Source: Bacteroidota bacterium (GTDB taxonomy: Bacteria; Bacteroidota; Bacteroidia; Chitinophagales; Chitinophagaceae). From it: DNA of 64,000 nt. Both the position numbers and the translations under genes were made by a program. The stretch is from positions 1 to 64,000 of the forward strand of contig JAUZOA010000006.1 of assembly GCA_030706685.1 (NCBI GenBank). Direction: 5' to 3'. Each line of letters starts with the position of its first letter. Positions within the stretch are counted from its first letter, which is position 1. The notes beneath the pieces are model-generated. The model was given only the letters and a program-made list of their open reading frames with translations. It had not been told where the DNA came from and made no database searches. Shown here in pieces: positions 47,645 to 58,098 of the stretch.

Positions 47645-48703
47645 TTATTTATAGGCTGTTATTGTTTGAATCGTACCATCTTTATTATATTTCAATTCAG
47701 TTACTTTCACATTACGCAAATGAGTTTTACCGCTCAACAGGGCATCATGATAAAAGAGGTACCACTTATCTTTTATCGTGATGATCGAATGGTGATTTGT
47801 CCAGCCTGCTACGGGATTTAAGACCACCCCCTGGTACGTGAAGGGCCCATACGGGTTATCACCAATAGCATAACAGATAAAATGCGTATCACCCGTTGAA
47901 TACGAGAAGTAGTATTTGCCATTATACTTATGCATCCACGATGCTTCAAAGAAACGCTTGTCATTATCTTTTTCTTTGAAGAGATTCCCGTTTTTGTCAA
48001 CGATCTTTACTTCCTTCACTTCGCCGGAAAAACTCTTCATGTCTTTGTTGAGTTTGGCTATGCGCGGGAGAATAGCTGTTTCATCTGGCTGGCGCAGTTT
48101 GGCCGCCGAATCATATTTATTATTGTTCCATCTTTGTAATTGGCCACCCCAGATACCTCCGAAATATATATAAAATGAACCATCATCATCTTTGAATACG
48201 CAGGGGTCAATGCTGTAACTTCCCCGGAGGGGTTCTTTTTCCGCAACAAAAGGACCCCCTGGTTTTTTACTGGTAGCTACGCCAATACGATTGATACCCA
48301 TTTTATCTTTGGCGGGGAAATAGAGATAATACATATCATTGGCAAAAGCGGCATCAGGCGCCCATAACTGGCGTCCTGCCCAGGGTATATCTTTTATACT
48401 TAGTGCAACACCATCATCTGTGACTTTACCGCCAATAGCATCCATAGACAGAATATGATAGTCCTTCATGTCGAAATGATCGCCATTATCATTTTCAGGA
48501 GCGCCGGTAGCGGAATCATGTGAAGGATAAATATAAATGCGTCCATTAAACAGGTGGGCGGAAGGATCGGCGGTATAAATATGCGTGACCAATGGTTGTG
48601 ATATAGGCTCTTTCTTGTTACCCTGCGTTTTGCCAACATGGCAAATGCATAAGACAAATACAGTGATCATTCCCGGAATAGACCGGTATTTTATTTTACT
48701 CAT
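47645..48703 (-). CDS. GH43 beta-xylosidase/arabinofuranosidase-like protein
   Basis: YTADPSAHLFNGRIYIYPSHD, QLWAPDAAFANDMYYLYFPAKD, YSIDPCVFKDDDGSFYIYFGG, FEASWMHKYNGKYYFSYSTGD. Confidence 0.92.
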   Translation of the reverse strand: MSKIKYRSIPGMITVFVLCICHVGKTQGNKKEPISQPLVTHIYTADPSAHLFNGRIYIYPSHDSATGAPENDNGDHFDMKDYHILSMDAIGGKVTDDGVALSIKDIPWAGRQLWAPDAAFANDMYYLYFPAKDKMGINRIGVATSKKPGGPFVAEKEPLRGSYSIDPCVFKDDDGSFYIYFGGIWGGQLQRWNNNKYDSAAKLRQPDETAILPRIAKLNKDMKSFSGEVKEVKIVDKNGNLFKEKDNDKRFFEASWMHKYNGKYYFSYSTGDTHFICYAIGDNPYGPFTYQGVVLNPVAGWTNHHSIITIKDKWYLFYHDALLSGKTHLRNVKVTELKYNKDGTIQTITAYK

Positions 48704-48777
48704 GGAAAAATTAATTTAGACAGTTACTTCCATCTTATTGACTGTTATCTTCTTCTTTTTATTAATGACTTTATTTT

Positions 48778-51291
48778 TTATTCGTTTGGCACATTTAGTA
48801 AATCATTTACAGCAAGCGTCAGCAAAATATAACTGGCCCCAAGGTTTACTACATATTCATTTTCGCCCCACAGGAAAGGCCAGTCTTCTTTATTCTCAGG
48901 GAAATCGGGAGGGATTATCAATACTCCCGGTACAATACCGCCGGCAATGAATGTAAAATCCGCGCGGTTATTACCATATGCTACTTCCTTGGACCGGGTA
49001 CCTGCTGCGGATACCAAAGAGATATCCGAGGCGGGATGACAACCATAGACATAATTCAATCCCCTGAAAACATCTTCTTTGCTCATGATCCCGGGGAATG
49101 CTTTATACAATAAATAGTTGGTGCCGGCGAAACCAATCACTTGCCCGCTGCCGGCCCATCCGCCTGTGCCGATAAAAACACCAAACGGGTTTTGCTGCGC
49201 CATTTTGTCCAGGTTGGCTTTATAATTTTTTACCGCAGCTTCTATTCTTTGTTTGTAAGATGCATCCATGTAGGGAATTGCTTGAACAGCAATGACAGCA
49301 AAACGGCCGGGCTGCTTTTCAATATCGGGCAATCTGGAATAAAGAGTATCCGCATATTTTTTATCTCCTGTTGAAAGCAATAATTCTACTGCTGCCCTTA
49401 ATTTTTCATCCAGCAGGTTTCCACCGGTTGTATTTCCATGACGGAACATATCAGGGGCATGACTGTTTTCTTCTTCCCATACTTTTTTAGCCATCGATAA
49501 ACATTCAGTTGCCAGCGTATCGTTATATCCCTTCAAGGCGCGACTGGCTGCGGCGAGCGCAGCAGCGGAACCGTAGTTCAATGATGAAGATTTACTGGTA
49601 AAGGCCCAACGATCGTCAAAAGTGCCGCTGGTAAAACCATCCGATTCGTTTTCTTTTAAGGCGGCGTTATATACCAGGTTGTCTGTTTTGGTGGAAGCGT
49701 CGCCAAGATGGGTATATTGATCCAGGTGCGCTTCCACAATACCGTTAATGGCATAGCCCACCGATTTCTGTTGTCCCAGCAATTGCAGGATACCATGTTC
49801 TATCTGTTGGAGGATATCCGGTTTTCCATCCGGGTGATGCATATCGGCATAGCGTGTTTGCTCATTGATCAGCGTTTCATCGCGCATTGGTTTGAACAGT
49901 TCCCAGGTTTGTACCAGGTTCATGACCGTTCCATAGATGGTTTGTGTCCGCAAATCAAAATCACCGGCATCATACCATCCGCCAATATTTAGCCCTGGAA
50001 TATGCTCGCCGGGTTTAAAACGATTACCCGTTGTGGGCCCCTGTGCATATAAATCAAAATGGGTATGATTGACGGGCGCCTGCAAAGCATCATCCATATG
50101 TGATCTGCCATGCCACACACGGTAGGCTTCATTCACAAAAATGTGATCCATCTGCTCGGTGAAGAATACATCCAGCGTAGGATGCCAGGTATTCACAAAA
50201 ACATCATTGGCTATGCGGAAAGGCTGGGTTTGAACTTTTCCATATTCAAGGATATAAATACCATTTTCTTTTACAGATGAAAAATCAAACGTGTAATATT
50301 GATAGCGCAGGTAATTGCCCCAGCGGGTAATGGGCGCTTTCAATTTTTCTGTCCATTGACCGGTTTCATTTACTCTCAATAAACGTGCAGAACCAAGTGC
50401 TTTATCGTTCTTATCTAATTCAATGATGGCCATCTTTTTTTGTTCCGGGTGATAGCCTACCTGCGAATGCGCTATCATGGGTTGACGAACCCAGTTGGGG
50501 ATAGTGTTGCCGCTGATAAACCATTCTAATACTTTACCGGTTTTACCGGCTGGCAATAAACTGCGAACGACAAACCAGCCATTCTGTGCTTTGTTGCGGC
50601 CATCATACATGGAGAGCGGGTTACCGGGACTTTCGATCGTAATTCTTCTTTCAGGGTCTTCCGGCGCCAGCACTAATTTTTTAGCAACAGCGAAAGGTTG
50701 CGGATCGGTGATACCTGCATGGACAAGCATGGCACTGGAAGGATAAAGGGGAAATATCCCGCTTTTATCATCTGCCAGGTAAGATTTCCTGAAATAAGCT
50801 GCAGGAAGAAATTCGAGGTTAAAACCGGCTTTTCCTTCTAAAGCAGCAGGAAGAGGCTTATCCAGGTAAACACTTATTACTATGCCGTTTTCTCTTGCCT
50901 GTGCTTTTATTGAATAAGCAAAATCGAATACCGGGTATTGCAGGAATGCTTCTATCGAATTGCTCTCTTTGTTGATGGTTCGTTTAATAAATTGTGGAAT
51001 AGAATCCCATTGTTCAGGAGTAGGGTTCAGTCGCACATCACCGTTTGTAGCGGTTCGCACACCATGATGAATAATCTCGATACCACTGCTTTTTTCATCG
51101 CCAAAAAGACCGTAATGATTACTGAATACAAAAACATTCAGGCCTCGTGTTTCAAAGTAGCCGGAGTCGTTAATGGTCAGTTTGCCTGTTTGACCAAATG
51201 AGAAGAAGTGGCACAGTAAAGATGTATAGCTGATGAGAAGCCTGCACGTCAGCCACTTGCTCCTGCGATTATATTTTAGAGAATAACGCAC
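48778..51291 (-). CDS. GH9 endo-glucanase-like enzyme with N-terminal Ig-like domain and an additional N-terminal region
   Basis: NIGGWYDAGDFDLRTQT (GH9 DAGD), SQVGYHPEQKKMAIIELDKND (CelD_N-like), VYGCHPASD, GENEYVVNLGA. Confidence 0.9.
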   Translation of the reverse strand: MRYSLKYNRRSKWLTCRLLISYTSLLCHFFSFGQTGKLTINDSGYFETRGLNVFVFSNHYGLFGDEKSSGIEIIHHGVRTATNGDVRLNPTPEQWDSIPQFIKRTINKESNSIEAFLQYPVFDFAYSIKAQARENGIVISVYLDKPLPAALEGKAGFNLEFLPAAYFRKSYLADDKSGIFPLYPSSAMLVHAGITDPQPFAVAKKLVLAPEDPERRITIESPGNPLSMYDGRNKAQNGWFVVRSLLPAGKTGKVLEWFISGNTIPNWVRQPMIAHSQVGYHPEQKKMAIIELDKNDKALGSARLLRVNETGQWTEKLKAPITRWGNYLRYQYYTFDFSSVKENGIYILEYGKVQTQPFRIANDVFVNTWHPTLDVFFTEQMDHIFVNEAYRVWHGRSHMDDALQAPVNHTHFDLYAQGPTTGNRFKPGEHIPGLNIGGWYDAGDFDLRTQTIYGTVMNLVQTWELFKPMRDETLINEQTRYADMHHPDGKPDILQQIEHGILQLLGQQKSVGYAINGIVEAHLDQYTHLGDASTKTDNLVYNAALKENESDGFTSGTFDDRWAFTSKSSSLNYGSAAALAAASRALKGYNDTLATECLSMAKKVWEEENSHAPDMFRHGNTTGGNLLDEKLRAAVELLLSTGDKKYADTLYSRLPDIEKQPGRFAVIAVQAIPYMDASYKQRIEAAVKNYKANLDKMAQQNPFGVFIGTGGWAGSGQVIGFAGTNYLLYKAFPGIMSKEDVFRGLNYVYGCHPASDISLVSAAGTRSKEVAYGNNRADFTFIAGGIVPGVLIIPPDFPENKEDWPFLWGENEYVVNLGASYILLTLAVNDLLNVPNE

Positions 51292-51307
51292 TGATTGGAT
51301 TATTAAA

Positions 51308-53884
51308 TTATTTATGATTAACTCTTGTTTCCGGCGGGCCTAAATAACTGGGCTTCATGCCACCAAGGTCAACCACCAATTTCTGCAACACCACACAGGG
51401 GCTGACCATCCAGAATTTGATTATATGTTTTCCTGTTTTCGAAATGTTGTGATTCGTTGTTTTGATAATGATATTGTTTGCTACCCACCCTTCCCATGTT
51501 CTTACATTGTTGTCTTCTTTATTGATAGAAAGGGTCTGTGGTTGTTCATCATCTATGGAAATGGCATATTTCAATCCATCGTCGTTGTGAAAGTTCAGGG
51601 TAGGGGAGAAGTAAGCGTTGAGTTTTATTTTTCCCGTATCATATACATATACTTCATATTCCAAATGAGGTGAATGGGCGTCAGGTTTTTGTTCAGCAGC
51701 CGTAACGGGGAATACGGTAATAGAAGAACCGGTTCTGCCATGGTCAGGCAACACTTTCCACGTGATGCTGTTTGCATTCACTGCTTTCGTGTAATGGTCG
51801 GATTCTATTGCAACGTAGCCATCCCGTTCGTAAAAAACATTGCCTGTTCTTTCTTTGGGTATAAGTTGTTCTGCTGATTGGGTAAGTAAATTCTCCTTAA
51901 GACGGTCAATGACAGAATCAGCAGACAGGTATTTTACTTCAGGCATTCTTTGTCGCGGGGGTTGCTGCCAGTAAGTATACCCGATATGCGTTTGATCCAT
52001 CATGTGATTCCATTTGCCGTTGGCGATATGGTTATACGCTGCACTGATCAATGAGTCTTTAGCATAAAGTTGCTTCGCAAGTTCTGCATGTTCATTAGCG
52101 AACGGCGATTTGTTTAAAACTTCATAGTGGTTTTTGGCGACTGTGGTATATAACTCCTGGAGGTTTGCACACGCTCTTACCGGGTGCAATACCAATTCAA
52201 AGTAGGCATCGCGGTATTCAGCGGGTAATTCGTTATTTATTTTTTCGGCTTTTGTTAAAAGATCAAACCAGTCGTTCGTCACCCTGGTGGCCTCATCATA
52301 GTTTAAAAGACTATAAGTATTTGCATCCAATAATTCCGGTTTGCGCCTTCCATTATATTTTGTGTATTTGGAAATGATGTCGGCAATTTCCACCGCATAC
52401 TGATCGCCAAATTGATCAGCGGCCCATTGTTCTGTATATTTTTGCAGATCGGCCGGGCCGATTTTATCAGGATTCCAGGCATAATCAAGGAAAAAAGAAA
52501 TAGGAAACTCCATCGGTTTAAGGTCGCCCACATTCACGATCCATATCTGTCTTACATTGTATTCATACGCCAAATGCATCTGTTCCCATGTTCTGGGAAT
52601 AGGATTTGTATTGAGCCATTTGTAATTCCTCGGGCCGCCTACATAATCGAAATGATAATAAATGCCATAACCACCTGCTCTTGGTTTTTCTTCCAATTTG
52701 GGGAGCTTACGGATATTACCCCAGTTATCGTCGCATAATAATAGGGTCACATCATCCGGCACCCTCATACCCTTATCGTAATAATCCTGTACTTCTTTAT
52801 ATAATGCCCATAGTTGCGGAGTCCTGGAGGCCGGTTGGTGAGTTACCTCTTCTATGATCTGTCGCTGGTCTTTTACAATTCTTTCCAATAAAGCAGTCGC
52901 TGTTCCCTGGGTCATCGGTTTGTCGCCATCGCCGCGCATACCTACGGTAACAATACTTTCATGTGTACCCATGTTCTGTATACCTTTTCTCCAGAAATCT
53001 TTCAATACGGCTTCATTGCTGTCGTAGTCCCATTTTCCTTTACCATATCGTTTCCATTCCTGCTGAGCTCTTAACATGGGTTCGTGATGAGAAGTGCCCA
53101 TGACGATACCATATTCATCTGCCAGTTTCGCATCCAGCGTATCATCATCATTAAAAGCATTGCCCCACATCGCGGGCCAGAGATAATTTCCTTTCAGCCG
53201 GAGGATGAGTTCAAACATTTTTTCATATACCAGGTGATTGATGCCTCCGAATTTTTCTTTTGCCCATCCTGAAAAAGCAGGCGCTTCGTCGTTGATAAAT
53301 ATGCCGCGGTATTTTACCCTGGGAGCATCCGTAAGCTTTATACCGTTCTTTATATAGATGGCTTGTTTCTTTTTTACGGGTACATCTGCCCACCAATACC
53401 AGGGTGAGACACCGATCTGCTGTGACAGTTCAGCCACCCCATAAGCGACTCCTCTTCTGTCGCTGCCCGCAATAACCAATGCGTTGGCAATTCCCTTGAA
53501 GGGATGGGCGACCGTTTGTATTAAATACGCTTCCCATTTACCTTTTATATTGTCAACACTGATCTTTTTTTGTTTGACAAGCTCCCGTACCAGGGACGAT
53601 TTTTCCAGGGTACCAATGAGGATAATGTTTTTTCCTGATGCAGGAAGACTGCTGACGATAGTGGGCTTTTTCCCGGTCACGCTTTCCATATCCTGTTGAA
53701 GCCAGGAAGCTGATTTTTGTACCAATACAAAATCGGCCACGTCGGCATAGATTATCGCATTATCATTTGGGGAGACAATGGCTAAAGAACCCGGCCGGGC
53801 TTTATCCGTTATTAATGGTTGTGCCTGCGCTGAAATACCGCAATAGACCGCTATAAGAAACGGCAATACAATCCCTTTGTACAT
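51308..53884 (-). CDS. GH115 xylan alpha-1,2-glucuronidase, secreted
   Basis: VSPWYWWADVPVKKKQAIYI, RVKYRGIFINDEAPAFSGWAKEKFGGINHLVYEKMFELILRLKGNYLWPAMWGNAFNDDD, VTLLLCDDNWGNIRKLP. Confidence 0.95.
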   Translation of the reverse strand: MYKGIVLPFLIAVYCGISAQAQPLITDKARPGSLAIVSPNDNAIIYADVADFVLVQKSASWLQQDMESVTGKKPTIVSSLPASGKNIILIGTLEKSSLVRELVKQKKISVDNIKGKWEAYLIQTVAHPFKGIANALVIAGSDRRGVAYGVAELSQQIGVSPWYWWADVPVKKKQAIYIKNGIKLTDAPRVKYRGIFINDEAPAFSGWAKEKFGGINHLVYEKMFELILRLKGNYLWPAMWGNAFNDDDTLDAKLADEYGIVMGTSHHEPMLRAQQEWKRYGKGKWDYDSNEAVLKDFWRKGIQNMGTHESIVTVGMRGDGDKPMTQGTATALLERIVKDQRQIIEEVTHQPASRTPQLWALYKEVQDYYDKGMRVPDDVTLLLCDDNWGNIRKLPKLEEKPRAGGYGIYYHFDYVGGPRNYKWLNTNPIPRTWEQMHLAYEYNVRQIWIVNVGDLKPMEFPISFFLDYAWNPDKIGPADLQKYTEQWAADQFGDQYAVEIADIISKYTKYNGRRKPELLDANTYSLLNYDEATRVTNDWFDLLTKAEKINNELPAEYRDAYFELVLHPVRACANLQELYTTVAKNHYEVLNKSPFANEHAELAKQLYAKDSLISAAYNHIANGKWNHMMDQTHIGYTYWQQPPRQRMPEVKYLSADSVIDRLKENLLTQSAEQLIPKERTGNVFYERDGYVAIESDHYTKAVNANSITWKVLPDHGRTGSSITVFPVTAAEQKPDAHSPHLEYEVYVYDTGKIKLNAYFSPTLNFHNDDGLKYAISIDDEQPQTLSINKEDNNVRTWEGWVANNIIIKTTNHNISKTGKHIIKFWMVSPCVVLQKLVVDLGGMKPSYLGPPETRVNHK

Positions 53885-53991
53885 CGTATGTTTTTAGATG
53901 TCCTGAAAAATAAATCAATAGCAATTATACAGGCGGCTTGTTTTAGCAGGGTACAGCGATCGGTCGGTTATGTTTTTATATACCCGGTGAT

Positions 53992-54744
53992 TCAAAATCC
54001 TACCGAGTTTCCTCCATCAACAGGTAATACTACACCTGTGATATACCTGGCCGCATCAGAAGCCAGGAATAAAGCGGCTTCACCAATATCACGGGGCTTT
54101 CCCATATAACCCATCGGTGTTCTTCCAAATACTTTCTGTTTTCTTTCCGGGTCTTCATTTAATGCTTTTGCTGTCATGTCCGTTTCGATAAACCCCGGCG
54201 CAATGGCATTGACCCGAATTCCTTTTGGTGACAATTCCACAGCCATGGCCCTTGTCATACCATCAATAGCGGTTTTGGAAGCGCTGTAGGCAATGACTTT
54301 CGGTAACCCATACTGGGCCGCCATGGAACTGATATGAATAATGGAACCGCTTCCTCTTTTCAACATATGTTTTACCACTTCCCGTGATATCGCAAATACG
54401 GAACACAGGTTGGTAGTGATCACCCGCTGGAATTCTTCATCCGTTACTTCTATAAATTCTTTTTTCATATTAATACCTGCATTGTTCACCAATGTATCAA
54501 TTTGGCCAAATTTGCTGATCACCTTTTCAATGAATGCGGGAATGCAAGCCAGGTTACTTATATCGCAAATCATCGGGTAACAATACTCGCCTAACTGCTT
54601 TTTTGCTTTTTCCAGTTTTTTCTCATCACGGCCCACGATAACGGTATGAATTTTATTTTGAGTAAATTTTTCGGCAATGGCCAATCCAATTCCTGATCCG
54701 CCCCCGGTCACTATGGCCACCTGTTGCTGGTTAGTGTTCTCCAT
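53992..54744 (-). CDS. SDR-family oxidoreductase (gluconate 5-dehydrogenase/FabG-like)
   Basis: VTGGGSGIGLAIAEKF, NNAGINMKKEF, YSASKTAIDGMTRAMAVELSPKGIRVNAIAPGFIETDM; no signal peptide. Confidence 0.92.
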   Translation of the reverse strand: MENTNQQQVAIVTGGGSGIGLAIAEKFTQNKIHTVIVGRDEKKLEKAKKQLGEYCYPMICDISNLACIPAFIEKVISKFGQIDTLVNNAGINMKKEFIEVTDEEFQRVITTNLCSVFAISREVVKHMLKRGSGSIIHISSMAAQYGLPKVIAYSASKTAIDGMTRAMAVELSPKGIRVNAIAPGFIETDMTAKALNEDPERKQKVFGRTPMGYMGKPRDIGEAALFLASDAARYITGVVLPVDGGNSVGF

Positions 54745-54790
54745 TCGGTTATTTTTAATACTTACAAATTAAATCTTTCCTTATCTCAGG

Positions 54791-54824
54791 CTCTTGCTCA
54801 TCAATAATTATTGATGAGCAAGAG
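54791..54824. repeat. 34-bp perfect palindrome between the GH67 and SDR genes
   Basis: CTCTTGCTCATCAATAATTATTGATGAGCAAGAG equals its own reverse complement. Confidence 0.9.
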
Positions 54825-54838
54825 AAGGCTATTGTTAT

Positions 54839-57001
54839 TTATAAATTTCCTCCATTCCCCGGCGCAAAAGGAAATCTTAGTCCTTTATAATATTCTAAGG
54901 TATGACCTGGTTTCTCATAACCATCCGGCAGCGGCATTTTTGAAAATGTCTGAAAATACAAAAGACAAGCGTTTCGCCACCATACAGCTTCTTTTTCCTG
55001 GATGGTCAATAACATTTTTACCTGCCGGAATCTTTCTTCATCCGTCCATCCTTCCATTTTATTCCATGTTTGCTGCATCCATTTAGCTGAATCAACGCCG
55101 GAATAATATTGATAGCAAAGCTCGCCCCATAATGTCCTTCCTGAGCGCATGGTATAATTCCAGGGTACATGATGAAACCATAACAAATATTCATCCGGGC
55201 AAGTTTTAAGATTACTCCATGGACCACTGACCGTGGAAGTATATTGAGACAGTGCATTGCTTCCGCTGCTTGTTCTGTCAAAACCAATCCCTATGCTATC
55301 TGCCCTATGATAATAAACCGGGTTCCAGTCTGCTCTGCCAACATTATTAACCCACGGAGCAGGTCCATAATGATTTCCTGTTCCCATGATGTGATGCAGT
55401 CCAAGCGGTGTCATGTAATTCACCATTATTTGACGTGATGCGAGCATTATTTCTTTTACTCCGTCAACAAATGTTTTATTGTTGGTAAAAGTTTGTTTTA
55501 TCCATTCATCAGCGATCTGCGCTGAAGCGAGGTCATGATCCCAGGCTAATCTTCCGAATGCATACCAGTTGGCCTGGCCGAAAGGATGCCCTGTCCAGTT
55601 TCTTTCATTACCGATATTGGCAACGCCTGCGATTCCGGAAATGGAATGATTATCTAAAGAACCGTCAATAATTTTAGCTACAGTTGATCCTTTGCCTTTC
55701 GCATAGGTATCAGCATCTATACATTCTTTGAACAGCGGAGCTTCATAAACCAGGTGCGTAGCCTGGCCAAGGTATTCCTGCGTGATCTGGAATTCCATCA
55801 TCAATGGCGTTTGCGGCATGGAGCCAAACAAGGGATGAAAAGGTTCTCTCGGTTGAAAATCGATGGGCCCGTTCTTTACCTGTATCAACACATTCTTCCT
55901 GAATTGTCCGTCCAATGGTTTGAATTCATCATAAGCCTGTTTAAACCGGTCAGTCGGTGTTTCATTGCTGTAAACAAATGCCCGCCACATTACGATACCT
56001 CCATAGGGGGCGACCGCATCAGCAAGCATGTTCGCGCCATCGGCATGTGTTCGCTGGTAATTTTGCGGACCGGGTTGCCCTTCTGAATTTGCTTTGACCA
56101 AAAAACCGCCGAAATCAGGAATGTATTGGTATATCGTATCCACTTTTTTCTTCCACCATTGCTGTACCTCTGCATTTAATGGGTCAGCGGTTTTCAATCC
56201 TCCTATTTCAACCGGCGCACTGAATCTCGCGGTGAGATATACTTTGATACCATAAGGCCTGAACACATTTGCCAGGGCCGCTACTTTTTCTAAAAATGTT
56301 TTTGTCAATACCAGGGCATTGGCATTTACATTCGTTAATACCGATCCATTGATACCAATGGAAGCATTGGCTCTTGCATAATCTATATACCGCTGGTCAA
56401 TATAATCGGGTAGAGTATGCCAATTCCAGATGGAAATACCGGCATAGCCTCTTTCCACCGACCGGTTGAGATTGTCCCAGTGATCAAGAATACGAAGCTG
56501 GATTTTTGGAACACTGATTACAGATAAATGCTGTATGCTTTGATGCGTTTGCAGTAAACGTAAAAAATAGAATACGCCATATAGAACTCCCATATCTGTG
56601 TTGGCGCTGATTGCAATTATATCCTCTGCATTGCCTTTAGAAGACAATTTTAGAGTAGAGATGGCGAACCCTTCTTCACCCAGAGCAGTATAATCTACGC
56701 CAATTGTTTCCGGGAAGCCGGAGGTTTTTTTAAAGATGACGATAGAATTATTTTTAATTTCTTTTGCTTCGGGAACCTTTTTGGCCAATAGCCCGTCCAG
56801 ACCGGCAAGCAATTCCTGTCGTGCAGCAATTATTGTTGGAGAAGAGCCATTAATTACAACGGAACTGATATTATTCCTGTATTGCTGAAGCAAAATAGAA
56901 TTATCAATTTTATCATAACGCAGCCATAAGCGATAACCATCTTCGGCAAACAGCCGGGATGCTGTCATCAGCAGTATGAAAAGCGATACAATTTTTCTCA
57001 T
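54839..57001 (-). CDS. GH67 alpha-glucuronidase, secreted
   Basis: LDHWDNLNRSVERGYAGISIWNW, ANASIGINGSVLTNVNANALVLT, FLVKANSEGQPGPQNYQRTHADGANMLADA, signal peptide. Confidence 0.95.
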   Translation of the reverse strand: MRKIVSLFILLMTASRLFAEDGYRLWLRYDKIDNSILLQQYRNNISSVVINGSSPTIIAARQELLAGLDGLLAKKVPEAKEIKNNSIVIFKKTSGFPETIGVDYTALGEEGFAISTLKLSSKGNAEDIIAISANTDMGVLYGVFYFLRLLQTHQSIQHLSVISVPKIQLRILDHWDNLNRSVERGYAGISIWNWHTLPDYIDQRYIDYARANASIGINGSVLTNVNANALVLTKTFLEKVAALANVFRPYGIKVYLTARFSAPVEIGGLKTADPLNAEVQQWWKKKVDTIYQYIPDFGGFLVKANSEGQPGPQNYQRTHADGANMLADAVAPYGGIVMWRAFVYSNETPTDRFKQAYDEFKPLDGQFRKNVLIQVKNGPIDFQPREPFHPLFGSMPQTPLMMEFQITQEYLGQATHLVYEAPLFKECIDADTYAKGKGSTVAKIIDGSLDNHSISGIAGVANIGNERNWTGHPFGQANWYAFGRLAWDHDLASAQIADEWIKQTFTNNKTFVDGVKEIMLASRQIMVNYMTPLGLHHIMGTGNHYGPAPWVNNVGRADWNPVYYHRADSIGIGFDRTSSGSNALSQYTSTVSGPWSNLKTCPDEYLLWFHHVPWNYTMRSGRTLWGELCYQYYSGVDSAKWMQQTWNKMEGWTDEERFRQVKMLLTIQEKEAVWWRNACLLYFQTFSKMPLPDGYEKPGHTLEYYKGLRFPFAPGNGGNL

Positions 57002-57020
57002 AACGAAATGAATGCCGGTT

Positions 57021-58058
57021 TTAAAAATGGCTTTGTCTCTTCAGTGATGATTTCCTTATGATCAGTTCTGAACGTACGACAATGGTATTAGTATGTTTGA
57101 GATTTGAAACTCCCCGGAGGTGATTGATAAGGTTGCGGGCGGCGATCTCTCCCATATCCATACCGGGATAATGGATAGTGGTCAATTGCGGTTCAATAAT
57201 TTTACTGATAGCGTCATTGTTAAACCCTACAACGGCTATGTCTTCGGGGATCTTTACGCCATAGTCCTTCAATGTTTGCATACATACAGCCGCGGAGAAA
57301 TCATTGGTAATAAATGCTCCGTCGGGCAATGGCTTCATCTTTAATATCTCCAGCGCAGCCTCGATACCGCATTGTTCACTGAGGTCTTTAATTAACACAA
57401 GGTCTTTTTCAAAAGGGATATTGTTATCAAACAAAGCGTCCATATATCCTTTTTGGCGCTGGGCGTACACATTTCTTTTAAGGCTGGCGGTAACCATCAC
57501 TATCCGTTTACATCCCTGCTCCACCAGGTGTTTAGTGGCCTGGTAGCCGCATTTATAATTGTCAATGATGACTTTGGTACAATCGCTTTTTTCCTCCACC
57601 CTGTCAAAGAAGATGACCGGGATACCCTTTTCTTCGTATGATTTATAATGCTCCAATCCTTTGGTGTCAAAAGCGAGGGAAGCGATCAGGCCATCCACTC
57701 TTTTATGAAATAAGTTAAGGGCATTGGCAGCTTCTTTCTCGTAGCTTTCGGAAGAGTGGGCGATGATTAAATCGTACCCTGCTTCGGTGGTCACTTTTTC
57801 TATACCTGCCAGCACAGAAGTAATAAAGTTACTGTTCAATTCATGCACGATGACCCCGATAGTATTTGTTTTTTGTTTGCGAAGGCTGCTGGCGAATGTA
57901 TTATGCCTGTAACCCAGCTCGCGGGCAGCCTCCTGTATTCTCTTCCTGGTATTTTTATTAATGGCAGGATTATCCTGCAAACCCCGGCTCACTGTAGCCG
58001 AGGAGAGGGCTAATTTTTGTGCGATATCATATATGGTAACTTCTTTTTTAGGTTTCAT
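57021..58058 (-). CDS. LacI-family transcriptional regulator (copy 1)
   Basis: MKPKKEVTIYDIAQKLALSSATVSRGLQDNPAINKNTRKRI; start at 58058 preferred over 58130. Confidence 0.95.
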   Translation of the reverse strand: MKPKKEVTIYDIAQKLALSSATVSRGLQDNPAINKNTRKRIQEAARELGYRHNTFASSLRKQKTNTIGVIVHELNSNFITSVLAGIEKVTTEAGYDLIIAHSSESYEKEAANALNLFHKRVDGLIASLAFDTKGLEHYKSYEEKGIPVIFFDRVEEKSDCTKVIIDNYKCGYQATKHLVEQGCKRIVMVTASLKRNVYAQRQKGYMDALFDNNIPFEKDLVLIKDLSEQCGIEAALEILKMKPLPDGAFITNDFSAAVCMQTLKDYGVKIPEDIAVVGFNNDAISKIIEPQLTTIHYPGMDMGEIAARNLINHLRGVSNLKHTNTIVVRSELIIRKSSLKRQSHF

Positions 58059-58060
58059 GT

Positions 58061-58074
58061 TGCAATCGGTTGCA
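58061..58074. promoter_or_regulatory. Predicted LacI-family operator TGCAATCGGTTGCA
   Basis: CG-centred near-palindrome 2 bp upstream of the LacI copy 1 start; identical 14-mer upstream of LacI copy 2. Confidence 0.8.
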
Positions 58075-58098
58075 TAAAAATCGCAAAAAAAAACCCAA

